From Nannobrachium achirus (lineage: Eukaryota > Chordata > Actinopteri > Myctophiformes > Myctophidae): a stretch of 64,000 bases of DNA. The DNA is taken from contig OY997652.1 of assembly GCA_963921795.1 (NCBI GenBank), positions 18,402,440 through 18,466,439 on the forward strand, written 5' to 3'. Below, one piece after another: positions 1 to 12,949 of this stretch. Numbering within the stretch: position 1 is the stretch's first letter; every line of letters begins with the position of its first letter. Under the pieces are notes generated by a model that made no database searches, was not told the DNA's origin, and saw nothing but the letters and a program-made list of their open reading frames with translations. Made by a program: the position numbers and the translations under genes.

Positions 1-639
1 AACAGCACAAGGTGTAGAAATACAATGAGGTTATAGGCCAGTTACTACTGGACTAAAAATAAACATGCAATCCTATTTTCTTTTAATGAAGGTTCATGCA
101 TTTATTAAGGACTTGGCTATGAACAATAATGTAATCTAAGACTGAACTTTCATTAAATAAATAAATCAGGTATATTGTTTTCCAAAAACTAACAAGACCT
201 TTTCCTATTTTATACACATCCCATATCCCGTTTTCCTATGGATATTATATTTCTAACTACTTCTTCAGAAATTCTTTGCAGCCAAGATTTAAGAGCAAAG
301 TGTAAAAGAGGATGATAAAACCAACTAAAGGGAATGTTGCAAACAATTTCAAGATAACTTTTTCAGTTTGGTCCCCCAAGTGAACAAAACAACTCTTTCC
401 GTTAAAGAAAACGTGTTTTTAACTCCAAGGCTTAAAGAAAAGGGAAAGCTTACTACTACTACTACTACTACTATCTCCCAATGAAGCCAAATCTCACTTC
501 CTGCACCTCTGGGTAGAGGGTTACTCTGTTATGGGACACTAGCTGTAAGCTACAACATTACAGTCTGCTCATTACAAATGTCACATATATCACTTGTGTG
601 CAGTGACCCTATTCATAATGGACGGAACTGCCAACCTCC
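1..639. other. setd1b intron sequence
   Basis: AT-rich intron with a short (CTA)n run near 452-473. I see no coding exon, RNA gene or clear transposon here. Confidence 0.6.
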
Positions 640-890
640 TCGACATCCCCAGAACCATGAGACGAACCTGAGGTGACAGGGCCTTCTCAGTCCTTCTGGA
701 ACTCTCTCCCAGCTCAGATCAAAGATGCCCCCATCCTCGCCACGTTTAAAACTACACTCAAAACTCACATTTTCAGACTTGCATTACATATCTAATCTGC
801 CCTTTTTTAACCTTTACTTCAATAGTTGTTTTTCGTAATAAGGTTGTTCTTATTTTGTTTTATAAAGCAACTTTGAGTAAATTGTATGTA
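640..890 (+). mobile_element. LINE 3' fragment (ORF2 C-terminus and tail)
   Basis: The text around 660-780 translates to a GDRAFSVLLELSPSSDQ-like stretch with a following LKTHIFRLA-type segment. This is the common C-terminal motif of fish L2/CR1-type LINE ORF2 proteins. It is followed by an AT-rich tail with a stem resembling known LINE 3' ends. It lies in a setd1b intron and is a short degenerate remnant. Confidence 0.55.
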
Positions 891-911
891 TTATTATTAT
901 TGTTGTCTTAC

Positions 912-3437
912 CGTGTCCATTATTTCAGGTGGCGTATGGTTTCCAATACAGCCATCTTTGAGGTTATTGGTGTTCATCTTCTCATGGACAGGAGAGCTGA
1001 TCCTCTTGAGCAAGGAGGCTGTTCCAGGGATTGGCTCATCATCATCCGAGTCTGGCAGTGGGGTTGGACTAATGTCCTCCAGGCCTGTACTAGAGGGACG
1101 AGAGTTATGCTGACCACCATGAGACCCCCCTGTGTAAGGTGGGATTGGGGACAGCTGAGAGGATGAGGAGGATATGGGACTTCCCTCCATTCGCACTTCA
1201 GTGTCTGAGTCACGCTCAGCCAGGAAGGGCAGCAGCTTTGTCCTTTTTTCTTTGAGGAGCATCTCAATGCGGGAGTCCAGGCTATTTCGCTCTGAATCCA
1301 GCGTGGGGGTGCCAGGCGAAGGACAGTGCTCTGGCGTTTGAGGAGGAGGGGGTGTGGTTGGCTGGTGGGCAGGCTCTGGAGGTGGTTCAGGGATTGGTGG
1401 GGTTTCTGGCCTCTCCTTGACTGGCATAAAGTCAGTGGCAGCTGCCAGAGGTGGTTGGGGGGGTCTGAGGTACTCTGACTCCCGCTGTACGGGATGAGGG
1501 AAGGGGGGCTCTGAAGGAGGGAATGCAGGTGGCATGGGAGATGGAAAGGGTGAAAAGGCTGACTTAAAGTTTGCTGTTGCAGCAGGGGGAGGTGGTGTGT
1601 AAGCAAATGAAGAGGTGGATGGTGGTGGTTCAGATGGTTGCTGTTTGAAGCCAACTTGCTCAGCAGCCGTACTTCGATAGTTTGTATTCCGGTACTGTTG
1701 CCTCTCCGGTCTGCGGTTGTAAGCATCCTGAAACTTGCTCTCGTGTCTGCGGGACTTGTAGGCCGCCGAACCTTCGGCTCGGCTGGCCTGGTATGCAGGA
1801 GTGGTCTGCCTACTGGAATAATTGGAATCTTGAGAGAAGGGTGTACCTGTCTGGCGTGGGGTATGGGGTGTTCCTTGGGACTGAGGCGTATCCTGCCTTA
1901 GGCTGGAGTAAGCCGTGTCCAAGGACAGAGGGGTGCTGGCGCTGTTGGGGGTCACTGTTCCTCCCACAGCTGACACACTGCTCTCAGACAGCCTGCGGAT
2001 AGGCTCACAGGCCTGAGTGGATATGGAATAACACTTGTTAGGGGAGGAGCTGCATTGAAGGCAACACATATTCAACACACAAGAAAGCATCTAGCATGCC
2101 AGCACAGCAATGAAATAGTCCCCTCATTTTAACCCCTTTCTTATAATACATACAAAATAAATAACGCTAACGCAACTGGCAAAAACTAAACTAAATAAAA
2201 GAAAAGCCAGAAAACAGGCAGAAAATGCCACAATTATCCAGCAGTACATGTTCCAATAAATGTGTTGCTCCCCTTCCCAGTCAAGGGGCTGACTACATTC
2301 CTTCATCAGTCTCTTTTACCACCTGCTGTACTGATTAAGGGGATTAGAAATGACATTGTCAGCTTAAATTGGCAAATTCTCCATTCATTGATTCCAAGAA
2401 GAATATCGTTCAATAACAATAACTACAGTATCAATTCACTACACACAGATCATTCAGACAGGCAGAACGTTTTAACCACATGCATCTCCATAACTCCATT
2501 ATGGGCACATCATAATATATCTGTGGCAGATATACAAGCTCACAATGCGTTCGGCAACTCATTGTTAGCTTGTGAATTGCCTACTTTTGGCAAAGAGATT
2601 TGGTGTAGAGGGGAAAAGGAGGTGAACAAGAACTACAGACCCCCGGGGAACTGATTAACAAAGAATACAGTATATGGTTAATAGCCTATATAATAAACAA
2701 AACTGTAATAACGTGTTCTGTCTTTGTTTTTCTGTTAGTGAAACTCTTACCAGTAGGGCTTCTGCTAGGCTACGAGGGGAAACCTCTCTAGACTCCTCCC
2801 CACCTAGAGGAAGTGTCCAAGGGGTGTAACTGCCATTCATAAGGCGCTGGAAGTACCTTAGGCGCTTCTCACCTGAATGGGAAACATAAGGTGCAGGGTG
2901 GGTTTAGGGACAAAATGATCAAATGAAATCTTTGTCACAGTAAGAAGAATTCAAGAGTAAATATTAAATATTATTTTATCAAAAGCTTGAAAGTAAACAA
3001 CATACAGTATGTCACTTTACTTGGTCAGTTTCTTCACATAATGTCAAAACACTGCTATGATGCCAAATTCAAAAATTGGGCAATTTAAACTACAAATTGT
3101 GACGGCTATTTAAATGCTATGATACTGTTACACGTTCAATATTAACAATAGTTAATAATATAAATTAATTAATCATATTGGTCATTTATGAACTGCACTT
3201 GCGTAGAACTGACAAAAAGAGAGACTGTCTCTTTAAGAGAATATGAAGAAACAATAATAGTGTCACTGTCACAGGAAATAGTAGATTTGTTAGAGGACAG
3301 GATATAAGGACCTGTCCAAACCTTGCTTTTGTGCTTGTTTAAATTAAAACCAAGCCATACGACTGGGGCAGTATCAATTAGATAAGAAGCATTTTGTTTT
3401 ACCTGTCAAGTAAAACTAACAAATTATTTTATACACA

Positions 3438-3513
<76 letters not shown>

Positions 3514-5436
3514 ATGCAAGCCAGATGTTTTTGTCGATAATCACTAAATTAATTGATTGCCAGCAAAACATTAAAAAGTGGCATTCTTACAAAAAAATAA
3601 AATAAACTAAAAATACCCCAACAATATCAAAGGTTGTATTTATGAAATGTCACAGTGGAACTCATTACACAGCACCTTCGGCTCTAGGCTCGTGGGAGCA
3701 GTCTAGCAGCACTCAATGAAATTCAATTATCCCAACGTTACCAAGCAACGGGCGTAAATTTGTAAGCCTACTACACGTGACCACAGCACTCCTAATAATT
3801 TCAATAAACATAAAACATTACTCTGAATATTTTACCCCAGACCCCAAAAATACTATTCATAGATGGGCACGTGAATAAGTCGTCATTTTACGCAACTGAA
3901 ATCTTGTTTACCTTTAGGGTCGAGCTCCACGTGGATAATGTTCCCCATGACAGACGTGTTGTGAAGCGTCCTGACAGCATCCTTGGCGGCTTTTACGTTC
4001 TCAAAAACAACTTTGGCTATTCCCAGGTGCTTCTTGTTCTTCGGGTTGTACAAAATCTCCACTTCTTCTATGTCTCCGAATTTCTTGCACATGTCGTTCA
4101 AAAACCCTTCCCTGATGTTATCGTTCAGCCTCGCAAATGTCACCTCCTTTGGAGGCACGGGCCCGATGTAGCAGTCATCGATCTAAAAAAGGAAAAGAAA
4201 GGGAAAAAGGGAAATTAGTTAATAAGTGGTGATGGTTCGGGTCAACTTTGAACGAATCGTAACGATGCATCAGTGTGCCTTGCAAGTTGCAACGCTGCCC
4301 TCGAATGTAAGCCTGTACAATTATAAAGCTCCGATCTTGGGGCGCCGTTTATCATTCCAAATAAACAATTTCTAAGTAAAATTGGGATATGCACTGGATG
4401 AGTGGCCCATAATCTACGCTACAATTTAATGCACAAGCCTTTAAACAATCAAACTAAATGTTGAACATCGGAGGGGGGTGTGTCTGACTGCCTCGCATTT
4501 GACAGCCCCCCCGCATACACACAAACTTAAGCCAAACTTCTTTCAAGCCCGAAGTGCTTTGACAGATTTGCTCACCTTAAACTTCGGAACAGGCAGATCC
4601 GTCTCCTTGTATTTCGTCCAGAGACGACCGATTCTCGGGTCTCGGACATCCACGGGAGGAATCCCGGGATTCTGTAGGGGGAAACAATGTTTAGTAGCAT
4701 GCAAAAAAAAAAAAAAAAAAAAAAAAACTTGGGAAGCAGGCGGCGACAATAACTTGTTGCAAAGTTGAAGGGCGCTACGCTACTGACAGAATATCAACTA
4801 GCTGTCCCCCCCCAGTAAACCGATAGATTTGTCACGATGTGTGCAGCAAGATGCAGAATAGCACTGTGTCGCGTCAAAGCCAAAGCAATAACAATCTGGG
4901 CAAACATTGTAGCCTACTAGAGCCCCATCATGGAGGTCGGTTTACTCCGTTACGATTGCAGCGGTTCAGCCTCGCATCAAAGGCGGATGTAAACGATCCA
5001 CTCACGGGCATGCTGAAAGTCTGTCCATCGTAGCGATACAGTTTGTGCGACCCCTTCTTCAACGCCGGGTCAATAATCAACTTGTAACTTCTCCAGTGGT
5101 GATCCTTTCGCTTCTCCCCGGAGCTGCCAACGGGATGGCTGTCCATGCCGTTCGACAAACCTGGAACGATCAGAGACCTCAGCGTTAGAACGCTAGCCAT
5201 GAGGGGGAACCCAGGTCCACTAATTACCTAATAACAAGGTAGCAAAACATTACAGCTGATCCACTTTGCGTCCAGGGTCCCATAGGCTGGCATACTAACA
5301 CTGAAATGGGGGCTAAGCGTATCCCAGTTACCGAAACAGACATTAGGGCTACAGAAAGAAAAAGAACAAGCTTACTTGAAGTCTGCTTTCTGCCATGGTC
5401 CTCGTTCAATCTATGTCTTTCCCCTGGCTTGGACAT
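912..5436 (-). CDS. setd1b: Histone-lysine N-methyltransferase SETD1B, N-terminal part (partial, continues past the left edge)
   Basis: Six coding exons read on the minus strand: 5376-5436, 5006-5160, 4576-4671, 3912-4182, 2751-2872 and 912-2012. They join in frame with GT-AG borders and give about 602 residues. SETD1B is the catalytic subunit of a COMPASS complex that methylates histone H3 lysine 4 at promoters in the nucleus. Visible parts are a short N-terminal leader (MSKPGERHR), the [17 protein letters not shown] block, and the RRM-like domain in the fourth exon ([10 protein letters not shown] through [12 protein letters not shown]). The large exon holds a Ser/Pro-rich linker with [42 protein letters not shown] and [16 protein letters not shown]. 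The last blocks match SETD1B rather than SETD1A. The SET domain lies outside the window. The start at 5436 was chosen because its exon ends with one base, which completes the phase of the next exon. A downstream Met in exon 2 is an alternative start. Confidence 0.95.
2524..2590. repeat. Hairpin family copy in setd1b intron
   Basis: Left arm GGCAGATATACAAGCTCACA and right arm TTAGCTTGTGAATTGCCTAC are imperfect complements. The inner stem AATGnGTT pairs with AACnCATT around CGGC. The right flank GGCAAAGAGATTTGGTG recurs at 54170 and 54350, so this copy belongs to the family A context. Confidence 0.75.
3438..3512. repeat. (CA)n microsatellite
   Basis: About 70 bases of uninterrupted CA dinucleotides in a setd1b intron, likely highly polymorphic. 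Confidence 0.98.
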
Positions 5437-5660
5437 GATGTGTCCCGATCGAGTGCGGTTTTTATTTTTGAAAAAACAAATTTGTTTTCCTTTCGCTCAT
5501 TACATTACATGATTTAGCTTAAAGAATACTGCCTCCTTTTAGCGAGAGCCAACACATATTGTGTGCCTCTAGTCTGGAGCTTCTGTCTCTCCCACAATAC
5601 ACCGCTGAGCTTGCCCTCCTCCTGTGATATTCGCACTTTCGTTACAAAGTTCTCTCCGTA
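5437..5660 (-). promoter_or_regulatory. Probable setd1b 5' UTR and core promoter
   Basis: This stretch lies directly upstream of the chosen setd1b start codon on the minus strand and should hold its 5' UTR and transcription start. It is less AT-rich than the sequence beyond about 5.65 kb. I see no TATA box at a convincing distance. The assignment rests on position only. Confidence 0.35.
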
Positions 5661-6341
5661 CCTCCATGTTATTTAAAATCGATACCGGCTGAATAAAATG
5701 ACAACGTTGGTAAATTATTATATTGGTAAATATTCACGCAATCGTATGACATCAATGTATAATAATAAATAGTTGTGTGGCCAGGACATGAAATTGATTT
5801 GTGTTGAATCTACTGACTGCATTTACCTAAATGGCAAACAAGACAATAATTTCTAAACCGGTTCTAACGCTAATAAAACGATATATAGGCCTGTGTGTTT
5901 TGGGGGTCCGAAAATATTAGACTATAGGCTACTCGTTTCTGTCTTATTATAGGACTCGATTGCCGAGATGGTGATGACCGTTAATGTGAATCGCCTGGAG
6001 AAGCTAAGAGGAATACGATTATCATTGGAAACATCAGTTGATTTCCATAAAAAATATATCCCTAGGCTATCGAACACCTCATTAATACGCGTGTTCTTTT
6101 TCGGCAAGCCACAATTGCTCCATACAAACTAATCCGACCCGACTATTGTTTATTATCTTATTCGAACCTTTATTTATTTATTTATTCCATTCATTTTATT
6201 GTTTTTTATTTTTTATTTTTTTACCATTGCTGTATGTTCTGGTGTAGGGGAGTTTAGATCAATAATCCATTGTGGACAGTGTGGCCAACAAAATTGTGGT
6301 TTTGCAAACAACACTGCTTGATATTTTGCAGTGCTCGGGCA

Positions 6342-6480
6342 ATTGGCTGGTTAACAGTAGCAGCTCCGGTGGCCAATCAGAGCGAGGCACCATTTCAGCA
6401 TTCTGCTATTAGAGGCACGGCTCAGGAATCCTTCAACAGAGAGCAGAGAGAGGGGGCCGAGCGCTCTCGGCAGCCATTTT
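6342..6480 (+). promoter_or_regulatory. Candidate CCAAT/YY1-type promoter between setd1b and rhof
   Basis: Two CCAAT boxes in opposite orientation (ATTGG at 6342, CCAAT at 6372) are followed by GC-richer sequence with a 16-bp palindrome GCCGAG-CGCT-CTCGGC (6457-6472). GCCATTTT, a YY1-type start-proximal motif, follows at 6473. This arrangement is typical of TATA-less vertebrate promoters. It could start a non-coding rhof exon or an antisense transcript of setd1b. No transcript evidence can be seen in the sequence. Confidence 0.35.
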
Positions 6481-6489
6481 CCTAAAACA

Positions 6490-8130
6490 GGACTCAATGG
6501 CCTATATGGGTTTCCTTTGTTCCAAAAGGGATCTTATACTTGCTTTCCTCATCTCTCATGGACTATGATAAAACTATGATTCCTCCTTTAAAGGATTGAG
6601 AAGAAGGAAGATAAAATACTGGATGTAATCCCTTTGACATTTTGAACCTTTTTTCCTCTGCCTGGAATCCATCTTTGTCTTAACTGGGTCATGGCACACC
6701 CATATAGTATTTATGTTTCTAAAGTAAAAAAGAAAAGAATTGCCAAGTGTTGTGAATAAACCAGCTTGTAGATTTGGAGGTGAATTTAGAGAAAAACCAC
6801 AGTGAAACTCAATGTGTAATGGCATATTGTTGGCATTGCACTGTATGGCCTTGTAGGATATGATTAGCAATGAGTAAGTTCAATTCTTTTATAATTTAAC
6901 AATTTTGAGTTACTTGAATTGTGTGTATAATGTATATATATGAGGCATGCAGTAACCGTTATTAAAAGTGTTTATCAATGTTATCACATGGAACAATGGT
7001 ATCTATATCAACAAGCTCTCTTCAAAATGTTCACTGGCATGGTGGTATAACATTATCCATTCCACATTGTGTAGCTACCATTGCTCCTCAAACGACAGAC
7101 TGCAGGCCAGGACAGCTATGGCCTTTTTCTAAATAGTTTCATGGTGTTGTCTGAAAGTTGGCTGTCATCATAACCTTTAAATTGACTTATAACTTATAAA
7201 CTCATGTTTAACACTCTGAAGACAGTTAAATACTATCTCAAGTACATTTGATGAGTGTTGAGAGTGAGACTGCTTAAATCATTCTCAGGGTGTTGGCTCT
7301 ATTTGGCAGTAAAGAACCTATAATGTTGCCTGACCTTCCTTCAAGGGTACATTTCTCTTTCTTGAAAATTCTAGGCAGACAGTCAGTCTTTCCAGTGTCT
7401 TCAGCTGCTTAAAACTGGTAGAGGAAACAGATGGAGCCAAAATTGATGAAAATATTTACCTTAGGATTTTGTTGAACAGTATTTAACAGGCCTAAATGCA
7501 GGGGCAGAAGGAATGTTTTCAGTTCCATCTTCGGATCTTCTATTAATGGCATTAAAAAAGGATGGGATACATCTCCTGAAAAGAAGGAAATCCATTAGCT
7601 TGACAGCTAGTTCTTTGGAAGTTTTTTTCTTTTTTTTGTTGTATCAATGGTAGGCATTGCCTCTTAACCAACGAAATTGCAGCACACCTTCAAGCATCAT
7701 CTGTGTGGGCAATATGCTGCACACAATCTCTTTTCTTGGAGACAGGATTGCAGCAGTCCAGTTTTCCTCGTCCATTTCAAGAATGTGAGCCTACACAACA
7801 CTACATTGGAAGGGTTGTTTTGAAAGGTAATTCATTCTTGAGTGTTTCTATCTACAGTGTAAGTATTATGTAAGTATGTTCTCAGAGAAGGTAATTGTGG
7901 TCATATAATTTCTTAAGTGTTACAAACACAACCAATAATGACTTATGTAAACTATAAGTCTGAGTACAAACATATATATATATATATTTTATTCATGTGT
8001 ATTGTAATAAGAGACTTACAGTTATTCAAAACATGCAGTCCAACAAAGAATCTAAAAAGAGCTCTAAAAACTTATGGGCAGAAAGACCTTGTGTAATTCA
8101 CTGCCTTCCTTAGTCCAAAAAAAATACCTT
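6490..8130. other. Intergenic, nothing recognised
   Basis: AT-rich sequence between setd1b and rhof. I found no ORF with family resemblance, no transposon termini and no RNA gene. Confidence 0.5.
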
Positions 8131-8646
8131 TTGGTGTCTAGCCTGCATTTGTTTTAAAAGACTTCTCTGCTGTTCTCAGATTCAAAATGGCTCCTTCTTC
8201 ACAGACAAAGGAGAGAGAGAGAGAGAGAGAACTGTGCTGTAAATGTTGCTGCGCCATAACTGGGTGAGGCTCGATCATTCGAAGGGGAGGTCGTTCTCTG
8301 TACTTCTCAGTTTGACCAGAATGTATCTGTAGCCTACTATAAAAGCACAAACAACGAAGACTATATGTATGTATGTATACAATATACATATATATTTTGT
8401 TACTGAGTGTAGGATTTTTAAAGCCTAGTATATTATAATTACAATCCACAGTGTGTGCAGAAAACGCAGCATTGCACAAAGCGCCATTCAAAAGTCCCCG
8501 TCGCCTGGTTACAAAACGGCAGCTCAGACCTCTCACATCCAGTCCAGACTGGTCTTTGGCAACAACAGTAACCCGATAATGCTGGACGGTTGCCATGGGG
8601 CTGCTCGCGGTGTGTAATTCCGCCGTGCAACGGTGCCGATCGAGCG

Positions 8647-8724
8647 CCGAAAATAGCCGATCTGCAAACTCACGGCGCGTCGCCGTCGCGACGCGCTGTG
8701 AGCTTGCAGATCGGCTATTTTCGG
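8647..8724. repeat. Near-perfect 78-bp palindrome (standalone hairpin copy)
   Basis: The arms 8647-8683 and 8688-8724 are complementary at 35 of 37 positions around the 4-base loop CGTC. The outer stem carries the family core (AAAATAGCCGATCTGCAA) and the inner stem is GC-rich (GCGCGTCGC with GCGACGCGC). Both arms share CTGCAA/TTGCAG where other copies have CTACAA/TTGTAG. No larger MITE is apparent around it. Confidence 0.9.
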
Positions 8725-9474
8725 GGAGATTACCGAGATCGCCCATAAAATCCGACCAGAGCGAGCACGACCGAAACGAGCATGCCTGCTGGTGCTGGCT
8801 GCACCTCCCCCACACAGACACACACACACTCTCATCCATATAAGGTCAACGGAGAACGTTTCGCAAGAGAGAAGCTGATGCCATTATTTCTCTCAAGATT
8901 CTGGAGAGGGATCCGAGTGGTGCTTCCGAGAAACCTTTTAGAGTTTCCCTTTCCCTGCAAAGAAGAGAATGGCTCGTGGTTGGCGCTTTCAAACCACCTT
9001 TATTTCAGAGGACGCATCAAATAGGCTACAATTTACCAGATGTAATCCAGTCAGTGGGTTAAAAGGGGCAAAGCAGAAGACAGGGAAATGAAGCCAGGGT
9101 GAGAGTTGTGATCATTGACCCTAGTAGGGCACTGTCCATTATCAGGTATTCCATTTTGTTTGTCTTTGTCTAGGATCATGTTGTTACATAACCACCGCCG
9201 TGCCTGCCATAGAATCCTGTTATTGCGTTTTGTTTTGACATTTCTAAACGGAGCAAAGGTTCTTTGTGTGTCACTGCAGTTTAAAAACGCTAAAATACCA
9301 CAATTGGCGAGTTCGAGAACCGTATCATGTGGCCAACAAGAGAGAGAGCTGCTGTTTACTGAGCAAAACTGGTTTGTTCCTCCCAGCGCGCCATGGAGGC
9401 AGGCAGAGAGAGAGGCCTGTTTCTCTTGTTCCCTGGCGTCCCGTGCGTGCAGTGCACTGCAGTGCACAGCAGCG

Positions 9475-9480
<6 letters not shown>

Positions 9481-9541
<61 letters not shown>
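9481..9541. repeat. (CA)n microsatellite
   Basis: About 60 bases of CA repeats preceded by a (GC)n run. It makes spurious long reading frames in several phases. Confidence 0.97.
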
Positions 9542-9543
<2 letters not shown>

Positions 9544-9715
9544 TCCTTTCCATCCTGTTAGGTCACGAGCCTAGAGGACATTCTCTTCTCTAGCAAAGGG
9601 AAAGGGCCATGGGCACTGTGGAAATCAGGAAACTTTAGTAGGTACAAATATATAGCCTATCTACTAATATGTAGATAGGCTATAAATACAACGCATAACA
9701 TTGTCTACTAACAAC

Positions 9716-9950
9716 ACCGGTTCCCAAACTTTTTAGCTCAAGAGAAAGACCCAAACGAGATTAGACGTTTGCCCGGGACCCTATATATAGTGAAAAGAGC
9801 GGCTATTTTCACTACTTCTTTAACATGCATTGTCTAATTTATGGAATTTATTTTACTTATTAATGAAATTACTTGAAATCATTGCATTTTCTTTTTAAAT
9901 TCATGAACAGCTTAGCCTTTTGGGGAAGTGTTTTGAAATAATTAAAAACA
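9716..9950 (+). mobile_element. hAT-like MITE (family B), right end degraded
   Basis: It starts GGTTCCCAAACTTTTTAGC, contains GACCCAAA, a half-hairpin near 9795 and the internal text TTAATGAAATTACTTGAAATC. The same internal order is seen at 30749-30939 and, inverted, at 33340-33600. The outer boundary on the right is not clear. Confidence 0.55.
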
Positions 9951-9959
9951 TATGTAGGA

Positions 9960-12560
9960 AATTAAGTGTTTAGGAAAACATTACTTGAATGTCTGAATTC
10001 TGCCTTTAAAGCCGATGCCAAAGGTGTTATTTTTATACAGTTTTATATAGCTGTCCTTTTGTGTGTTGGTGCGCCATGCACAGACACTGCTCTCTCCAGT
10101 CTCCACACACGTAGACTTGATTGCTGGACTCGGTGTTTCCCTGCATGGGCGAGGCGATGAAACACATTGAACAAATTCTTCAAAAGGATAGATCTATTCT
10201 ACACGGATATCATTTGGATAGGATTTTCTACCTGGTAGGCTATACATTAAAATGCAATAGGCTAATAGTAGTTTCCATCGAGACAGGCAATTCTGAACAT
10301 TTCTCATTCATTAGGCCTATCTGTCATTAATCATTCAAACGTAAAGCCGACCTTTGAAGGAATCTATAAAGTATAGGATAACGATTACAAATATAAATCG
10401 TTGTTTTTGATCATCTGTGGATTTCATAAACTGGGAGATTATGGAAATTGGAATATAATCAGTAAATGTATCCATTTTCGTTTTTTTGTTTAAAACCTAA
10501 CATTTAATTATTTATGCTGCTCATTAATGCGTTTTACTTGTCCCCTAACCCTTGTATAGTATGCTTGTTCTGAGATATGTTGTGAATAAAAAAGATAATA
10601 TAAAAGGTTGTTTTTGATTTGTTTTTAACCTTGAGCCTATATTAGTTTGACTTTTTCTGATGTATTGTATTAGCAAAGTGGCATTTGAAAATTAAATTGC
10701 CTACAGATAAATACAAATTGCAGCTTATATGCCATAGCCTACCTCAACGTGATTATGTGTAGCAAATTGCAAATGATAGTATAAACTTGAAATATATACA
10801 GGCTTATTTCCACAATGACAATATAAAAAAGTCTACAGTAAATGTCCTTAAATATATAGTGCATGTGAAGAAAACATCCATGTATTCCATTATATTACAA
10901 GTTAATTATTTGAGGTATTAAAGATAATTTAAATATCAGTAGGTGTGTTGGCATATATAAATGCATAGTTTAATGTCATCATTATATTTTGTGGTGTTAA
11001 GAGGTTTTTGCATTTGGAAAGTGGAAACTACAGGCATTTGTTTAAAATGTCCACTTAAAAATCCTCAGTGTTAAAGGAAGTCTGAGAGTATGAAAGTGGA
11101 CCCTTCCACTTGAGCCAATTTTGGCACTCAGAATTAAATGAACATGCAGGAGAAGTGTGACATAGAGTTGTGTAGCATGTTAAGTTTGTCTTGGGTTGAT
11201 TACCATCATACCACCGTATCCATTACATTTAGGTGGCCTGTTAGACGGATTAAACTACCTGCTTCATGCAAGCCATGTTATGAACAATACCATTATAACA
11301 TATTTATGTATATATCCAGATCGTGTCCCTGCATAACATCGTCCATCCCTGATATCTTAATGGATGCTCTCTTCTGCCCCCTCACGCAATCCCACCAGCA
11401 TTATCCTCTGCCTGTATGTTCCCAGAGGCACAATGATCATGAATGATAGGCTTACTTTGTCATGTACTATCTATGAATCTATGAATTGCACAAGAGAGGG
11501 GTTGTGAGCTTGTAGATTTACTATTTCTTTGCTCTTTTTGAACTTATATTAAATGTATACACCCCCCAATGTAGGTGATCTCCACCTATATATTGACATG
11601 ACAAAAATAGGGATGCCAGCATTTCTAATATAACGCAGGCTGTACTGACGGCAGCTAGCGGTTATTTTAATATGTGTGTGATTACTTTAGACCGATGAAG
11701 GTTAAATGAGGTTATAGAAAATGGTACATTTCATCTCAAGCTATCTGATAAGACATGCCTTCACATTGTGGTTGTTGTAAATGGCACATACAGGTATATA
11801 ATAAGAATGGTGATAATTTGATTGCTAACTAATTAAATAAATGTTTTGTTGATTGATTAATCAATTGTTTTGTTAATTGTGTCACCCTTGGCATGTCAAG
11901 AATCTCTATAAAGAAAGAAGACACATATGCAAATATTCAGCTTATGTTTTGATTATTATCCAAGGCATTTTTCAGACACTCTCATCCAGAGCGGCTCAAA
12001 GTGCAAGATTAGAGTAAATGACACAAACATTAATGTCAACAAATGGCAATGGTCTAGAAAGCAAAGAAAGTAACTAGGACACCATGCAGGTAAACCTCAA
12101 CCCAAGCAAAAAAAGATGCGATAAGAAGGGATACAAGGAATGAGGAGTGCTATGGGGTGCATGATATCTTATCGCTATGCTTCATAACAAATTGTTCTGT
12201 TCTTCACATAGATGTTGACCATTTCTCTGTGATCAGGTGAGCTATAATACAGTGGAACATGGTATGAAATTAAAGCTATTTACAAATAGGCTGCTATTAT
12301 TATTTTTTTAAATCCATTGTGCACATCTAACAAAATGGAAGTGGAAATGAACAGAAAGGAGAGGGTAGTGAAATCTTCGTATGAGTAAAATAAATAAAAC
12401 CAACTGTCAAGACACATTCCGATTTCATTGTATGTTTCTGAACTGATAGACCCACACAAATATGGTGAAAGCTAAATTGTGCAAAAGTTCTGATAAAGGT
12501 TAGACTATATAAATATAAAAGGTTACTCATTGTAAGTGGAGAAAATCTGCAATGTACTGT
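9960..12560. other. Intergenic, upstream of rhof
   Basis: AT-rich and mostly unique. A one-armed hairpin fragment (TTGTGAGCTTGTAGATTTACTATTT) lies at about 11500-11527. I see no gene. Confidence 0.5.
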
Positions 12561-12570
12561 ATTACTCCAT

Positions 12571-12571
<1 letters not shown>

Positions 12572-12667
<96 letters not shown>
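12572..12667. repeat. (CA)n microsatellite
   Basis: About 96 bases of CA repeats, about 280 bases upstream of the rhof 5' UTR acceptor. Confidence 0.98.
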
Positions 12668-12669
<2 letters not shown>

Positions 12670-12949
12670 GACACACACACCTTTAAATAGAGGCAGCACT
12701 TCAGGCTGAATGCCCGCCCAGTAACAGAACGGGGAAGCATGCAAGAGGACGAATTAGAGCCCTCTCATTTGCTCTTCATGGAACTTTGCTATTAAAACCG
12801 AAATGTCTGTAGTGAATATATTGATGAGAGAGCAAGAGAGGAGTGTTAGGGGTCAACTGGAAACGGTTCAAGTGTGACAGGAACAGGAAGTTGTGAACAG
12901 AATGAGATACCTGGTAACATTGTCTTGCCTTGTCTGTCTCTCTTGATAG

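Noticed and set aside
974-1726. 250-codon frame overlapping setd1b
   Set aside because: It is an alternate frame of the large setd1b exon. The other frame carries the conserved SETD1B blocks.
2124-2306. 60-codon hydrophobic frame on the minus strand
   Set aside because: It lies in a setd1b intron with no splice support. AT-rich sequence readily gives such hydrophobic translations.
8138-8839. 233-codon minus-strand frame across the 78-bp palindrome
   Set aside because: Low-complexity composition, no domain similarity, and it spans a repeat. The other frames there are also open because of CpG-rich content.
9051-9561. Overlapping open frames of up to 162 codons on both strands
   Set aside because: They are produced by the (CA)n/(GC)n tract, with poly-His/Thr or Cys/Val translations.
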